Source of the DNA: Geodermatophilus arenarius
GTDB lineage: Bacteria; Actinomycetota; Actinomycetes; Mycobacteriales; Geodermatophilaceae
DNA length: 64,000 nt
NCBI RefSeq assembly: GCF_042654585.1
Contig: NZ_JBHSGR010000002.1
Span: forward strand, 62,001 to 126,000
Direction of reading: 5' to 3'
Shown here: in pieces, positions 37,328 through 45,615 of the stretch
Numbering within the stretch: the stretch's first letter is position 1
How the letters are laid out: the number at the start of each line of letters is the position of its first letter
Program-made: the position numbers and the translations under genes
The notes under the pieces: generated by a model
Seen by the model: only the letters and a program-made list of their open reading frames with translations
Told to the model about the DNA's origin: nothing
Database searches by the model: none

Positions 37328-37564
37328 ATGAGCGACGACCTGACACTCGAGATCGACGGTGAGACGTACGTGGTGCGGCAGGGCGCCGAGGGGCTGCAGG
37401 TGGGCCGCCGCAACGGCGGCGACGTGAGCTGGCTCGACGACGTCGACCCGGCCCTGCTGCCCGAGGACGCCCGCGCGGCGCTCGCCGAGGGCGACACCTC
37501 CAACGAGGCGCTGCGCACCGCGCTCGGCGGCATCGTCCAGGCCGAGGTCGAGCGCGGCGGCTGA
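37328..37564 (+). CDS. hypothetical acidic protein (78 aa)
   Basis: A short acidic protein (MSDDLTLEIDGETYVVRQGAEG to VQAEVERGG) with no membrane segment and no family I recognise. ATG start; divergent from cutA by about 50 bases and followed by a strong hairpin, which supports its being a real transcribed gene. Confidence 0.65.
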   Translation: MSDDLTLEIDGETYVVRQGAEGLQVGRRNGGDVSWLDDVDPALLPEDARAALAEGDTSNEALRTALGGIVQAEVERGG

Positions 37565-37571
37565 CCTCCGC

Positions 37572-37609
37572 CCGGGACGGCCGCCCGGTCCCCCCGGCGG
37601 CCGTCCCGG
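37572..37609. terminator. bidirectional hairpin terminator
   Basis: Fourteen-base perfect arms, CCGGGACGGCCGCC and its complement, surround a ten-base loop. It follows the small acidic protein gene and precedes the convergent kinase gene end at 37696. Confidence 0.75.
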
Positions 37610-37695
37610 TCAGCGGTACGCGTACGGCGCGAGCGCCCGCGCGACGGGCGCGCGTCCCCGGGGACGTGGGTGCCGCCCGGTGTCCGAGGCGCCGC

Positions 37696-39858
37696 TCACC
37701 CCCAGGGCGCCGCGTAGTACCAGGCGGCGTCCAGGTCGGCGACCGTGTGGCCGGCCCACTCGATGTGGATCTCCATCAGCCGGCGCTCGGGCTCGACGGG
37801 ACCCCACGCCTCCCAGGCCGGGTCGACGCCGGGTGGGCTCTGCCGGTACCACCCGCCCTCCGCCGTGGTGGTGAGCGCCGGGTCGGCGAGCCCGTCGAGC
37901 TCGGCGATCCGCGCGTCCAGCGCCGCCTGGTCGGGGTACTGGACGAACGTGGCGTAGATGCCCGAGGGGAGCGTGCAGACGATCACCGCGACCGCTTGCA
38001 CCGTGCTGCGCGGCTCCGAGAGGTCGCACGTGGCGTCCCCCCAGCCCCCGGGACCGGGCGCGGGTGGCACCAGGGCGTTGAACGCGGCTGCCAGGTCCGC
38101 GGCCGCCAGCCAGGGGCTGACCTCGAGGGGGACGGTGGCGCTGGACGACGGGGCGTCGCCGGAGTCGTCGACGGCCACGACCGTGTAGTCGTGGCGCCCC
38201 GGCGGCGGGTCCTCGTCCAGGAAGGTCGTGCCCGCGGCCTGCGCGTCGAGCACCTCGTCGTCGCGGCGGACCTCGTAGTGGCCGGCGTTGTCGACCGGCG
38301 TCCACGACAGCTCCACGCCCGAGATCAGCACCTCGGCGGACAGGTCGCCGACGGGGTGCAGCGCGCTGACCACCGGTGCCGCCGTCGTCAGGTCGGAGCG
38401 TTCGCCGTCGTCGGCGACGGCGGCCACCGAGTACTCGGCGCGGACGCCGCTGCCCACGTCGGTGTCGAGGTACGACGTCCCGTCGGACCGGCCGAGCGGG
38501 ACGCCGTCGCGGTGCACCTCGTAGCCGGCGGCACCCTCGACCTGCTGCCAGCGGAGCTCGACGCCGCCGGCCCGGACGTCGGCCGTCACGGAGGCCGGGC
38601 GGTCCAGCGCCCACGGACGCCAGAGCACGACGCCGACCGCCGCCGCGGCGAGCAGCAGCACGACGGCGGCCGCCACCGGCCACAGCCACCGGCGGCGCGG
38701 CCGGGAACGGGACCCGCCGGCGGGCGGCGGGAGGGGAGGCGGGCCCTGCGGGCCGGTCGGCGGCGGGCCCTGGGGACCGGTCGACGGGCCGGCGCCGTAC
38801 GGCCCGCTCGGGAGGCCGGTGTCGTACGGCCCGCTCGGGGGGCCGGTGTCGTACGGCCCGGCCGGCGCGCTCCGCGGGCCCGGGACCCCGGCGACGGTGG
38901 GCGCCGTCCACGCCGGGACCCCGGCCTGCCCCGGGCGCGGCGGGACCGGTCCCGGCCCGGGCGGTGGCGGTCCCGGGTACGCCGCGACCGGTGCGCGGCC
39001 CGAGGACACGGTCGTGGGCGCCGGGGCGAACACGTCCCGGACGGCGGCGGCGAGGGCGGCGCAGGACGCGGGGCGGTCGTCCGGGTCGGGCGCCAGGGCC
39101 CGCCGCAGCACGTCCCGCAGCGCCGGCCGGCCGGGCGGGAGGGCGTCCCACGCCTCCGGCCGCGGCCCGGCGAGGACCGCGCCCATGACGGCCAGCGAGG
39201 ACTGCTGGTCGAACAGCCGCCGCCCGGTGAGGAGCTCGTAGGCGACACAACCGAGGGCGTAGACGTCGACCGCGCCGGTGATCGGGCGGTCGAGCAGCTG
39301 CTCGGGCGCGGCGTACGGGAGGCTGGCCAGCAGGGCGCCGGTGTCGGTCAGCGGGCGGGAGGAACTGCTGTCGCGGGCGATGCCGAAGTCGGTGAGGATC
39401 GCCCGCTCCCCGCCGGTGCCGCCCCGGGCCAGCAGGATGTTGGCGGGCTTGACGTCCCGGTGCACCAGCCCCATCTCGTGGGCGTGGTCCAGGCCGCTGC
39501 CCACGGCCTCGAGGACCCGGACCACGCGTTGCGGCGCCAGCGGGCCCTCCTGCCGCAGCACCGCGTCGAGGTCGGGGCCGTCGACGAACTGCATGGTCAG
39601 CCACAGCCGGCCCTCGTCGCAGCCGCGGTCGTGGACCCGCACGAGCGCCGGGTGGTCGAGCCGGCAGGCCAGCTCGGCCTCGCGCTCGAAGCGCGCGGCG
39701 AAGGACGGGTCGGCGGAGAGGTGGGCGTGGATGACCTTCATGGCGTCCTGCCGCGGCAGCCGCGGGTGCTGCACGAGCAGGACCGACCCCATGCCGCCCG
39801 ACCCGAGCGGCCGGATGACGCGGTACCCCGCGAAGACGTCCCCTGGCGCGAGTTCCAT
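37696..39858 (-). CDS. receptor-type Ser/Thr protein kinase with extracellular Fn3-like repeats (720 aa)
   Basis: A Hanks-type kinase domain at residues 1-275: glycine loop GSGGMGSV, catalytic K41, HRDVKPAN (133-140, D135), DFG (157-159) and APEQ. A Pro/Gly-rich juxtamembrane linker (290-385) with GPYDTG and GPQGPPP repeats leads to one membrane helix (about 392-413). Outside the cell lie two fibronectin-III-like domains (about 421-500 and 511-590) and a C-terminal domain (591-720) with two Cys that I do not recognise. There are no PASTA repeats, so it is not PknB. It probably senses an external signal and phosphorylates cytoplasmic targets. Confidence 0.92.
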   Translation of the reverse strand: MELAPGDVFAGYRVIRPLGSGGMGSVLLVQHPRLPRQDAMKVIHAHLSADPSFAARFEREAELACRLDHPALVRVHDRGCDEGRLWLTMQFVDGPDLDAVLRQEGPLAPQRVVRVLEAVGSGLDHAHEMGLVHRDVKPANILLARGGTGGERAILTDFGIARDSSSSRPLTDTGALLASLPYAAPEQLLDRPITGAVDVYALGCVAYELLTGRRLFDQQSSLAVMGAVLAGPRPEAWDALPPGRPALRDVLRRALAPDPDDRPASCAALAAAVRDVFAPAPTTVSSGRAPVAAYPGPPPPGPGPVPPRPGQAGVPAWTAPTVAGVPGPRSAPAGPYDTGPPSGPYDTGLPSGPYGAGPSTGPQGPPPTGPQGPPPLPPPAGGSRSRPRRRWLWPVAAAVVLLLAAAAVGVVLWRPWALDRPASVTADVRAGGVELRWQQVEGAAGYEVHRDGVPLGRSDGTSYLDTDVGSGVRAEYSVAAVADDGERSDLTTAAPVVSALHPVGDLSAEVLISGVELSWTPVDNAGHYEVRRDDEVLDAQAAGTTFLDEDPPPGRHDYTVVAVDDSGDAPSSSATVPLEVSPWLAAADLAAAFNALVPPAPGPGGWGDATCDLSEPRSTVQAVAVIVCTLPSGIYATFVQYPDQAALDARIAELDGLADPALTTTAEGGWYRQSPPGVDPAWEAWGPVEPERRLMEIHIEWAGHTVADLDAAWYYAAPWG

Positions 39859-39892
39859 CCCCGCCCCCCGTCGCCCCGCCCCGGTCCCCGCC

Positions 39893-39924
39893 GTCCGCCT
39901 CGGAGGCGACCCGAGGAGGCGGAC
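39893..39924. promoter_or_regulatory. inverted repeat upstream of the kinase gene
   Basis: GTCCGCCTC (39893-39901) and GAGGCGGAC (39916-39924) are perfect nine-base arms 35 bases upstream of the kinase start. The surrounding gap of about 320 bases (39859-40176) is extremely GC-rich and shows no gene; it holds the divergent promoters of the kinase and the small membrane protein. An operator or leader hairpin is possible. Confidence 0.4.
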
Positions 39925-40176
39925 CGTAGGCCCGCCCGCCGCCCCGGCCGGGACCCGTTCCCGCCGGCTCCGCGCGGCCGGCGCGGGGCCCGTGCGTGGC
40001 GTGACCCTCGCGGCCGCCTCGAGGGCGCTCCGTCACCGGCGCGGAGCGACGACGCCCCCGCCGGGAGCCCCGGTCCGGCAGGGCCCTTCGACCCTCCGCG
40101 GCGTCGCGCGGCGGTCCTAGCGTCGGCCCCGGACGCCGATCACGCGGCGCCCGAGGCGCCACCCCGGGGAGTCGCC

Positions 40177-40431
40177 ATGACCACCTCCACCGAACGGCCG
40201 CCCACCGCGGTCGAGCAGCCCGCCGCCGCCGGACCGCCCGCCGCGGCCGAGCAGTCCCAGCGGCCCGCCGACGACGCGGCCACCCCGCTCACCCCGGAGA
40301 AGCGCGGCATCGAGGAACGCGGCTGGCTGCTGTTCGCGATCGTGGTCACCTTCATCGTGCTCGCCTTCGCCGGGATGATCGTGCTCACCGCGCTGGGTGG
40401 CGGCACGACCTACGTGCCCTGGAACGGCTGA
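40177..40431 (+). CDS. small single-helix membrane protein (84 aa)
   Basis: A Pro/Ala-rich N-terminus of about 45 residues precedes GWLLFAIVVTFIVLAFAGMIVLTALGG, one membrane helix, and a short tail GTTYVPWNG. I do not recognise the family. ATG 40177 with GGGGAG seven bases upstream. Divergent from the kinase gene and convergent with marR. Confidence 0.75.
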   Translation: MTTSTERPPTAVEQPAAAGPPAAAEQSQRPADDAATPLTPEKRGIEERGWLLFAIVVTFIVLAFAGMIVLTALGGGTTYVPWNG

Positions 40432-40437
40432 CCGCCC

Positions 40438-40917
40438 TCACCCCGACAGCGCGCCGTCGGGCGGCCGCACCGCCCGCCGGCGCACCTGCTCGCCCAGGCC
40501 GAGGACGTCGAGCGCGTCGAGCAGCACGTCCCGGCACGCCTCGAACCGCTCGTCGCCGACCGCGGCGCGCACCCGCGCGTCGACGTCGGCGCGGGTCTCG
40601 CGGGCCACCCGGACCACCCGCCGCCCGGCCTGCGTGAGCGCCACCGGGCGCCGCCGCCGGTCGTCGGCGTCGCCGGCCGGACCGACGTAGCCGAGGGCGG
40701 CCAGCTCCCCGAGCGCCTTCGACACCGCCTGCTGGCTGACGCCGAGTTCGACGGCGATCTCCGTCGCGGTGGCCGGCCCGGCCAGCAGGCGCTGCACGAG
40801 GTAGCCGTGCCCGCGGCGCAGCCCGGTGCCGGCGAGCGCCTGCAGGACGGTGTCGTCGACGGCCGTGCCGAGCAGGGAGAAGACGGAGGCGAGGTCGAGC
40901 TCCGGAGGCCTGGACAC
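40438..40917 (-). CDS. MarR family transcriptional regulator (159 aa)
   Basis: A winged-helix MarR protein. ATATEIAVELGVSQQAVSKALGELAALGYV is the recognition helix region (about residues 60-89), followed by the wing DADDRRRRPVALTQAGRRV. The GTG at 40917 starts at the edge of a perfect 16-base palindrome, its likely operator. It diverges from a SnoaL-like gene. An in-frame ATG at 40947 would overlap the neighbour's start codon and is less likely. Confidence 0.87.
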   Translation of the reverse strand: MSRPPELDLASVFSLLGTAVDDTVLQALAGTGLRRGHGYLVQRLLAGPATATEIAVELGVSQQAVSKALGELAALGYVGPAGDADDRRRRPVALTQAGRRVVRVARETRADVDARVRAAVGDERFEACRDVLLDALDVLGLGEQVRRRAVRPPDGALSG

Positions 40918-40932
40918 ACAACCATGGTTGTG
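40917..40932. promoter_or_regulatory. MarR operator palindrome
   Basis: The perfect 16-base palindrome CACAACCATGGTTGTG overlaps the first base of marR and ends 14 bases before the divergent SnoaL-like start. Binding would block both genes. Symmetry, size and position fit a MarR site. Confidence 0.75.
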
Positions 40933-40945
40933 CAACTTTGCGTCC

Positions 40946-41365
40946 ATGACAACCACGACACCGGACACGGACGTCGCCACGGTCGTCCGCCGCTACTACG
41001 CCACCGTCGCCGACCTCGCCGCGAGCGAGGACGACCTGCGCCCGCTGCTCGACGCGCGGCTGCGGGTGGTGGAGCACCCGAACGCCGTGACGCCGCGCGG
41101 CGCCACCCGCGACCTCGCGGGGACGCTCGCCGGGTTCCGCGCCGGGAAGGCACTGCTGGGCGAGCAGTCGTTCGAGGTCCACGAGGTGCTCACCTCCGGC
41201 GACCGCGCCGCCGTCCGGGCCACCTGGCGCGGCACCGTCGGCGTCGACGCCGGCCCCTACCGCGCCGGCCAGGAGCTCCTCGCGCACGTCGCCGCGCTGC
41301 TCACCGTCCGGGACGGCCGCGTCGTCCACCACGAGACCTTCGACTGCTACGAGCCCCTGCCCTAG
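40946..41365 (+). CDS. SnoaL-like nuclear transport factor 2-fold protein (139 aa)
   Basis: VATVVRRYYATVADLAASEDDLRPLLDARLRVVEHPNAV, EVLTSGDRAAVRATWRGT and the terminal DGRVVHHETFDCYEPL are typical of SnoaL-like polyketide-cyclase-fold proteins. ATG 40946. No ribosome site precedes it and the operator lies only 14 bases upstream, so the transcript may be leaderless. It is probably the main target of the divergent MarR. Confidence 0.85.
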   Translation: MTTTTPDTDVATVVRRYYATVADLAASEDDLRPLLDARLRVVEHPNAVTPRGATRDLAGTLAGFRAGKALLGEQSFEVHEVLTSGDRAAVRATWRGTVGVDAGPYRAGQELLAHVAALLTVRDGRVVHHETFDCYEPLP

Positions 41366-41370
41366 GCCGG

Positions 41371-41769
41371 TCAGTCCATCTGCCAGCCGATCAGCGCCTG
41401 GGACGTCGGTCCGAGGAACCACGCCAGGACGAGGACGCACGCCACGGCGACGGCGGCGTACGCGAGCGCCGTGCGCGGTGCCGGGCGGAGCGTCCGCCCG
41501 ACGCTGAAGCCGCACGCCACCAGCACGAACACCAGCGTCAGCGGCGCGAGGGCGATGGACAGCACCGCGGCCAGGCGGAGCCACCCGCCGAGGTGGGGGA
41601 TCGTCGCCGGCCACAGGTCCTTCGGGTCGTGGGATCCGGAGGCCAGCTCGGCGAGCGGCAGGTGGTGCAGGCCGTTGGCGACGTACGGGGCGACGACGCC
41701 GAGCACGTAGAGGAGGACGGCGCCGAGGGCGACGGCGCCCAGGCGGACGGCGCCGCGCGTCGTGGTCAC
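41371..41769 (-). CDS. hypothetical membrane protein (132 aa)
   Basis: Three membrane helices are evident: RLGAVALGAVLLYVLGVVAPYV, AVLSIALAPLTLVFVLVACGF and TALAYAAVAVACVLVLAWF. No family is recognised. The GTG start at 41769 shares GTGA with the stop of the upstream 71-aa gene. Confidence 0.75.
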   Translation of the reverse strand: MTTTRGAVRLGAVALGAVLLYVLGVVAPYVANGLHHLPLAELASGSHDPKDLWPATIPHLGGWLRLAAVLSIALAPLTLVFVLVACGFSVGRTLRPAPRTALAYAAVAVACVLVLAWFLGPTSQALIGWQMD

Positions 41770-41981
41770 CGCTCCTCGCCCTCCGCGCTCGTGCGGCGTG
41801 ACGGGTCGATCCTGAGCTCGCCGTCGAGGATCCGCAGCTGTCCCTCCGTCAACGGCTCCTGGTCTCGGTCGGCCTCTCGGTACACCGTGTGCTTCTCGGT
41901 CAACTCGTCCAGCACGCGGCGCTCCTCGCGGGCGTCGGCCGTGTCCTGACGGTCCCGATCCGTGAACCGGACGATCGCCAC
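41766..41981 (-). CDS. hypothetical charged small protein (71 aa)
   Basis: A highly charged chain, MAIVRFTDRDRQDTADAREERRVLDELTEKH to TSAEGEER, probably helical. No family is recognised. GTG 41981 has AGGGGG just upstream, and the stop is coupled to the downstream membrane protein gene by a GTGA overlap, which supports it as a real gene. Confidence 0.6.
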   Translation of the reverse strand: MAIVRFTDRDRQDTADAREERRVLDELTEKHTVYREADRDQEPLTEGQLRILDGELRIDPSRRTSAEGEER

Positions 41982-42106
41982 GGGTCCCCCTCGGCCGGAC
42001 GGCAGTCCCTGCGCACGAGTAGACACCCGACGGCGAGCCGGAGCCGGACGTCCCGGGCTGCGGGGCCCGCGCCGCCCTCGTCGGGCGAGGCGCCCCTCGC
42101 GGCGGG

Positions 42107-42289
42107 TCACTGCTGGGCCGCGAACCGCTCCTCGAGCAGACGGTTCACGCAGGCCTCCGCCTCGTCGACGGCGCGGGCGTTCTCCCCGCTGGGGCACCGG
42201 TCCCACGAGGTGCGGGCGACGCCGAGCGCGATGTAGGCGACCGAGATGTCGTAGTCGAGTTGGTCGATGCTGGTGATGGACGGGCTCAT
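42107..42289 (-). CDS. hypothetical protein (60 aa)
   Basis: A small soluble protein, MSPSITSIDQLDYDISVAYIALGV to RLLEERFAAQQ, with one Cys in DRCPSG and one in EACVN. ATG 42289 has GGAGG six bases upstream. No family is recognised. Confidence 0.65.
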   Translation of the reverse strand: MSPSITSIDQLDYDISVAYIALGVARTSWDRCPSGENARAVDEAEACVNRLLEERFAAQQ

Positions 42290-42650
42290 CACGACCTCCG
42301 CGATCCGTGCCTGTGAGCTGCACGTTAGGCCGCGGGTGTGACGGTTCCGTTGCCCCGAGGACGCCGGCGGATGCCGATCCGTCCCGTCCGGCACCTCCTC
42401 CTCACCGGCGTCGCCACCGACCCACCGGAGGACGACGGACGGCGGTCCCGTGACCGACCCCCCTCACGCGCGAGCGGGCCGATCCACTGGCACCCCGAGC
42501 GCGGGGAGTCGTCGGGGAGCGTGCCGGCGGGTCACGAGGAGGTGCGGGACCGCGCAGCACACCGGCCACGCCGACGTCCTGCGGGAGTCGATCGACGGCC
42601 GGAAGGCGATCGGCTGACCTGCCCTCCGTCGGGACGACCGGGGCCGGTCC
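42290..42650. other. gene-free gap between the 60-aa protein and the Tad locus
   Basis: No convincing gene is seen on either strand. The end of the gap holds a small hairpin (GACCGG and CCGGTC, 42636-42649) directly after the last tadE-like gene, which may terminate the Tad operon. Confidence 0.5.
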
Positions 42651-43109
42651 TCAGCGGTCGACGTAGCGGTCGGTCTCGACGACGAACCGGCCGGTGGCGG
42701 TGTTGGCGTCGACGAACTCCGGCAGCAGCGGGATTCGCACGGTCACCGTGGCGCAGACGGAGAACTCCTCCCCCGGCGCGAGGGTGGGCGCGTACGCCGC
42801 CGCCCCGCACTCGGCGCCCGCGGGGGCGAAGGACAGCCGCACGTCGGTGGCGTCGACCGACTGGTCGGCCACCGCCAGCTGCGCCGCCCGCTCCGCCCGC
42901 GCCAGCCCGGTGCCGACATCGGGAGCGGTGGCCAGCGCGCGGCCGGCCTCCCGCGCGGCGGCGGTCGCGGCGAACACCCCGCGCTGCACGGCGGAGAACC
43001 CGGCGACGACGTAGACCAGCGGCACGAAGACCACCAGCGCGACGAAGACGAACTCCACGACCGCCGACCCGCGCTCCCCCGACCCCAGCCGGGCGCGCAG
43101 CCACCTCAC
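42651..43109 (-). CDS. TadE-like minor pilin (152 aa)
   Basis: The N-terminal TadE signature GERGSAVVEFVFVALVVFVPLVYVVAGFSAVQ contains the conserved Glu after the processing region and a membrane helix (about residues 15-37). The rest is extracellular with two Cys (ECG and VCA). Last gene of the Tad group. GTG 43109 overlaps the previous tadE-like stop by GTGA. Confidence 0.82.
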   Translation of the reverse strand: MRWLRARLGSGERGSAVVEFVFVALVVFVPLVYVVAGFSAVQRGVFAATAAAREAGRALATAPDVGTGLARAERAAQLAVADQSVDATDVRLSFAPAGAECGAAAYAPTLAPGEEFSVCATVTVRIPLLPEFVDANTATGRFVVETDRYVDR

Positions 43110-43507
43110 GCGGCCTCCTCCACCGCGCGGCCGGTGACGTCCAGCGGCAGCAGGTCGCCGAGACCGGCCAGCAGCGTCGGCACCGCGCCGCTGCAGCGCA
43201 CGCTCACCAGCGCCAGCCCGGTGTCGTCGACCTCCTCGGCGGCGGTGCACACCAGCCCCTCGGCGGTGCCGGCCGTCGTCGCCCGCGCCACCGCCTCCAG
43301 CGCCCGGCCGGTCGCCGCGTCGGCGGGCACGTCGGCGTTGGCCGCGTACCGGGCGCCCTCCTGCGCGCTCGCCGTCACCACGTTGCGGACGTGCACGTAG
43401 ACGGCGACCTGCAGCACCGCCAGCAGCAGCACGACGACGAGCACCGACACCAGCACGAAGTCGACGACGGCGCTGCCCCGCTCCCCGTCGACCGGTTCAG
43501 CCGCCAT
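43106..43507 (-). CDS. TadE/TadG-like minor pilin (133 aa)
   Basis: GERGSAVVDFVLVSVLVVVLLLAVLQVAVYVHVRNVV is a TadE-type N-terminal helix with Asp in place of the usual Glu at the fifth mature position. The extracellular part has two Cys. The start overlaps the end of the upstream Flp-like gene by 11 bases. Confidence 0.82.
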   Translation of the reverse strand: MAAEPVDGERGSAVVDFVLVSVLVVVLLLAVLQVAVYVHVRNVVTASAQEGARYAANADVPADAATGRALEAVARATTAGTAEGLVCTAAEEVDDTGLALVSVRCSGAVPTLLAGLGDLLPLDVTGRAVEEAA

Positions 43508-43715
43508 TCGTGACGGAGGCCAGTGCGTTCTGCACCGCCGACACGATCGCCTCGCGGAACGGCACGAGGATGGCCAGCACGAGGGCCGCCGTCATCACGG
43601 TGATCATCACCCAGCCGGGGACGTCGCCCCGCTCGGGATCCTCGTCCCGCAACCGCGCGGCAGCCGCCCTGCTCAGGGCCGTGGTCAGGGTGAGCAGCCA
43701 GGTCAGCGCCCGCAT
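43497..43715 (-). CDS. small Flp-type pilin candidate (72 aa)
   Basis: A short protein, MRALTWLLTLTTALSRAAAARLRDEDPERGDVPGW, then the helix VMITVMTAALVLAILVPF and REAIVSAVQNAL. The GDVPGWVMITVMTA core is the pattern seen in small pilin-like proteins of actinobacterial Tad loci. I place the start at ATG 43715, about eight bases after GGAGGA. It is probably the major pilin of this locus; that role is inferred from position and size. Confidence 0.7.
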   Translation of the reverse strand: MRALTWLLTLTTALSRAAAARLRDEDPERGDVPGWVMITVMTAALVLAILVPFREAIVSAVQNALASVTNGG

Positions 43716-43745
43716 CCGTCGTCCTCCTCCGTTGTGCACCGGCGC

Positions 43746-44681
43746 TCACCGCGCCAGCGAGACGATGCTGATCAGCCCCGGGAACAGGGCGAACAGGACG
43801 GTGACCGGAAGCACCAGGAAGACGACCGGCACCATCATGGCGATCTCCTTGCGGCCGCCGGCCTCGAGCAGCCGGCGCTTGCCGGCCTCGCGGACGTCGG
43901 CCGCCTGCGCGCGCAACACCTCGGCGAGCGGGGTGCCGCGCTCGATGGCCACCAGCAGGCCGTCGACGAAGCGGGCGAGCGCGTCCACCGAGGTCCGGTC
44001 GGCCACCTGCTGCAGCGCCGCCGTCAGCGGGACGCCGGTCCGCGCCCGCCCGAGCGCGCCGCCGAGCTCGCGGGCCAGCTCGCCGCCCGAGAGCCGGGTG
44101 ACCCGGGCGATCGCCGCGGCGGGCCCCTCCCCCGCCGTCACGGCCAGCGCGAGCAGCTCGGCGACGACGGGGAACTCCGCGAGCAGCAGGTCCTCGCGGC
44201 GGCGCACCTGCTGGGTCAGCCACCAGTCGCGCCCGAGCACCCCGCCGAGCAGGCCGGCCAGGCACAGCAGCGCCACCGACAGCACGTTGACGCTGCCGGC
44301 CAGCAGCGCACCGAGTGCCGCGAGCAGCGCCGCACCGAGCAGGCCGAGCCCGCCCCAGACGACCTGCTCGACGCGCAGGTCCTCCACCGTCTGGTCGCTG
44401 CCGAGCGCGTCGAGCCGGCGCCGGACGGCGGAGCGCCCCCCGAGCACGCGGTCGACGAAGCGGGCGCCGTCGGTCACGACCGGGCCGAACACGCGGCGCG
44501 CGGCGGTGAGCAGGCCCGGCTCGGTCGCCGTCCCGAGCAGTCGCGACGGCGGCGGGGTGTCGTGCACGTAGGGCGCCAGGCGGTCGACCAGCCGCACGGA
44601 GCGGAACGGCGGCGCGAACGTGACGACGAGCAGCAGACCGGCCGCGGCCGCACCGCCCAGCAGCATCCCGAGCAGCGTCAC
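43746..44681 (-). CDS. tadC: type II secretion F-like platform protein TadC (311 aa)
   Basis: An inner-membrane platform protein of the Tad pilus. The T2SF domain is at about residues 130-300, with LLAEFPVVAELLALAVTAGEGPAAAI and AIERGTPLAEVLRAQAADVREAGKRRLLEAGG. Membrane helices are at the N-terminus, the middle and the C-terminal end. GTG start. The 70-base gap before it is rich in GAGCG runs. Confidence 0.87.
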   Translation of the reverse strand: MTLLGMLLGGAAAAGLLLVVTFAPPFRSVRLVDRLAPYVHDTPPPSRLLGTATEPGLLTAARRVFGPVVTDGARFVDRVLGGRSAVRRRLDALGSDQTVEDLRVEQVVWGGLGLLGAALLAALGALLAGSVNVLSVALLCLAGLLGGVLGRDWWLTQQVRRREDLLLAEFPVVAELLALAVTAGEGPAAAIARVTRLSGGELARELGGALGRARTGVPLTAALQQVADRTSVDALARFVDGLLVAIERGTPLAEVLRAQAADVREAGKRRLLEAGGRKEIAMMVPVVFLVLPVTVLFALFPGLISIVSLAR

Positions 44682-44751
44682 CGCGACACCCCGCCGCTCC
44701 GCGGCCCGTTCGCTCCGCTCCTCGCTCGCCGGCGCTCGCCGCGGTGCTCGC

Positions 44752-45615
44752 TCACTGGAGCACCCGCACGTCCTGCGGCAGCCGCCCGATCCGCATCATC
44801 AGCCGGTAGGCCACGAGACAGACCACGCCTCCGCCGAGGAGCAGCGCGGTGCCCAGCGGTGAGTCGTAGGCGGCCAGTGTCGTCGACTGGGTGGCCAGCA
44901 GCAGGAGCACCGCCCACGGCGCGGCGACGGCGAGCCGCGCGGCCTGCACGACCCAGCCCTGCCGCGTCTCCAGCTCGGCGCGGGCGCGGGCGTCCTCGCG
45001 GAGGAAGCCGGCCAGTGTGCGCAGGACCCGGCCGAGGTCGCTGCCGCCGACCTCCCGGGCCACCCGCAGCGTCTCGACGATCCGGTCCCCCACCGGGTCG
45101 GCGAGGTCGGCCTTGAGCCGGTCGAGGCTCTCGCCGAAGCGGCCGGTGGAGCGGTGGTCGGCGGCGAACCGGGCGAACGGCGGGCGCAGCACCTCCGGCC
45201 CGCGCGTGGCCAGCGCGGCCAGCGACTCCGGCAGCGACAGCCCCGCGCGGACGGCTGAGGCGAGGTTGTCGACCACCTCGGGCCACACCTCGCGCAGGTC
45301 GGCCCGGCGACGGGCGGCCAGCCGGCGCACCTGCACGGGCGGCAGGGCGGCGGCGAACACGCCGAAGGCGAGGCTGACCGTCACCGTGCCGGTGGTCAGC
45401 AGGACGACGACGAGGGCCAGCAGCCCGAGGCCGGCCTGCAGCGCGACCAGCTGCGCCGGGTTGATCCCGGTCAGGCCCGCCTCGGCCAGCAGCCGCGCCC
45501 GGCGGCCGGGCCGGCGCGGGACGGCGCGCCGCTGCGGTGCCCGCGGCCCGCTGCGCCAGACGAGCAGCAGGCCGACGCCGAGCAGCAGCCCGAGCAGCGC
45601 GCCGGTCAGCTCCAC
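44752..45615 (-). CDS. tadB: type II secretion F-like platform protein TadB (287 aa)
   Basis: The second platform protein. The T2SF domain has WPEVVDNLASAVRAGLSLPESLAAL and DPVGDRIVETLRVAREVGGSDLGRVLRTLAGFLRED (about residues 120-215), with membrane helices before and after. I place the start at GTG 45615, ten bases inside the end of tadA, so the two are coupled. Confidence 0.87.
   Translation of the reverse strand: MELTGALLGLLLGVGLLLVWRSGPRAPQRRAVPRRPGRRARLLAEAGLTGINPAQLVALQAGLGLLALVVVLLTTGTVTVSLAFGVFAAALPPVQVRRLAARRRADLREVWPEVVDNLASAVRAGLSLPESLAALATRGPEVLRPPFARFAADHRSTGRFGESLDRLKADLADPVGDRIVETLRVAREVGGSDLGRVLRTLAGFLREDARARAELETRQGWVVQAARLAVAAPWAVLLLLATQSTTLAAYDSPLGTALLLGGGVVCLVAYRLMMRIGRLPQDVRVLQ

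Noticed and set aside
38740..38880. Repetitive DNA in the kinase gene
   Set aside because: It is coding repeat (GPYDTG and GPQGPPP units) in the juxtamembrane linker, not a mobile or CRISPR repeat.
43746..43800. Programmed frameshift in the pilus region
   Set aside because: The tadC and pilin frames are separate genes with their own ribosome sites; no slippery sequence is needed.
44682..44751. GAGCG-rich low-complexity run between tadB and tadC
   Set aside because: No consistent unit length or array, so it is not a CRISPR or true tandem repeat.
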